From: JBDHRG01 sp039807445 | GTDB taxonomy: Bacteria > Pseudomonadota > Gammaproteobacteria > Competibacterales > Competibacteraceae | Direction of reading: 5' to 3' | DNA length: 17,384 bases | NCBI GenBank assembly: GCA_039807445.1 | Contig: JBDHRG010000068.1 | Span: forward strand, 1 to 17,384 | Shown here: positions 17,001 through 17,384 of the stretch, one piece after another | Numbering within the stretch: the stretch's first letter is position 1 | Layout: every line of letters begins with the position of its first letter | The notes under the pieces: model-generated | Told to the model about the DNA's origin: nothing | Databases searched by the model: none | The model's input: only the letters and a program-made list of their open reading frames with translations | Position numbers and translations under genes: made by a program

Positions 17001-17124
17001 CGAGGCTGCTGCCGACCAGGTTGCCGAGGATCACCGGCACCAGGTTGGTGGACAGCGCCGCCCAGCCCAGGCCCGCGCCCACAGCGCCGCTGCCCTCGCG
17101 CAGCAGCAGACCGAGGAGGCGGAG
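16990..17124 (-). pseudogene. Remnant of a formate/nitrite transporter-like gene (C-terminus)
   Basis: On the minus strand an open stretch of 44 codons follows an in-frame TAG (17127-17125) and ends at TGA 16992-16990, inside the rtcB 3' end. It contains LGWAALSTNLVPVILGNLVG, which resembles the final helix of FNT-family formate/nitrite channels (typically ...NLxPVTLGNIxGG). The remainder of such a gene (about 270 residues) is missing: the CRISPR array begins eight bases upstream. It looks like a fragment left by a rearrangement between rtcB and the array. I recognised the motif by eye only, and a chance hydrophobic reading frame remains possible. Confidence 0.5.
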
Positions 17125-17132
17125 CTACCGGA

Positions 17133-17384
17133 GCCTCAATGAGGCCGCGGCTGTTCGCCGCGGATTACGGAGGGATTGAAGATGGACGCGGTACTGGAAG
17201 CGTTGCTTCAATGAGGCCGCGGCTGTTCGCCGCGGATTACGAGCCAACTCGGCGAGCTGGTGCGCCGCCCCGACCTGCTTCAATGAGGCCGCGGCTGTTC
17301 GCCGCGGATTACGCGCCACCCGCACAAGCACGGCGTCGAGGACCTGCGGCTTCAATGAGGCCGCGGCTGTTCGCCGCGGATTAC
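17133..17384. CRISPR. CRISPR array, 4 repeats of 36 bp and 3 spacers of 36 bp, cut by window end
   Basis: Repeats lie at 17133-17168, 17205-17240, 17277-17312 and 17349-17384; spacers at 17169-17204, 17241-17276 and 17313-17348, each exactly 36 bases. The repeat starts GCTTCAATGAGG and ends GGATTAC, with a perfect 7-bp hairpin CCGCGGC-TGTTC-GCCGCGG. The first repeat differs by one base (GCC instead of GCT at its start); the other three are identical. On the minus strand the repeat ends ATTGAAGC, like the 8-nt 5' tags of many type I and III crRNAs. With the variant repeat at the left end, this suggests transcription leftward, leader beyond the right edge and trailer beside rtcB. No cas gene is in the window, so the type is undetermined. 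Confidence 0.97.

Noticed and set aside
17125..17355. Minus-strand 76-codon frame with repeated NPRRTAAASLK units
   Set aside because: It is simply the CRISPR repeat translated, because repeat plus spacer (72 bases) is a multiple of three. It is not a repeat protein.

Overview
The window is about 17.4 kb of GC-rich bacterial chromosome. The order surE-pcm-nlpD-rpoS on one strand, with high GC codon use, suggests a proteobacterium. My best guess is a betaproteobacterium of the Azoarcus/Thauera (Rhodocyclales) kind; this is an inference from gene order and composition, not a proven placement.

Layout. (1) Positions 1-84 are a perfect heptanucleotide tandem array. (2) 130-3611, minus strand: the conserved stationary-phase/repair operon surE, pcm, nlpD, rpoS, with a possible 39-codon ORF linking surE to pcm. 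(3) 3705-4241, plus: a divergent Smr-domain protein. (4) 4271-4410: an inverted-repeat element between convergent genes. (5) 4474-8671, minus: a large MscK-type mechanosensitive channel and the Tat-exported molybdoenzyme MsrP, with no msrQ partner in view. (6) 8919-11129, plus: a small acidic PA3496-like protein and a YddA/SbmA-type ABC transporter whose ATPase motifs are almost all lost. (7) 11146-12483, minus: a GH1 beta-glucosidase. (8) 12750-17000, plus: an FtsH-type membrane protease, an unrecognised 78-residue protein, archease and the RNA ligase RtcB. (9) 16990-17124, minus: a decayed 3' end that looks like a formate/nitrite transporter. (10) 17133-17384: a CRISPR array with four 36-bp repeats and three 36-bp spacers, cut by the window edge.

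How the genes fit together. The left half is housekeeping and stress physiology: the general stress sigma factor, an amidase activator, protein repair and osmotic protection. The right half is an RNA-repair cassette. RtcB joins 2',3'-cyclic phosphate and 5'-OH RNA ends, archease speeds its guanylylation, and the 78-residue gene sits in the same transcription unit. A sigma-54-like sequence lies upstream of that unit, recalling the sigma-54/RtcR control of rtc in E. coli. The array abuts the rtcB 3' end. Its terminal repeat variant and an ATTGAAGC-like tag suggest that it is transcribed toward rtcB, with leader and cas genes, if any, beyond the right edge.

The observations most worth following are the ABC transporter with a dismantled nucleotide-binding domain, the RtcB/archease/78-residue cassette beside a CRISPR array, and the gene remnant trapped between them.
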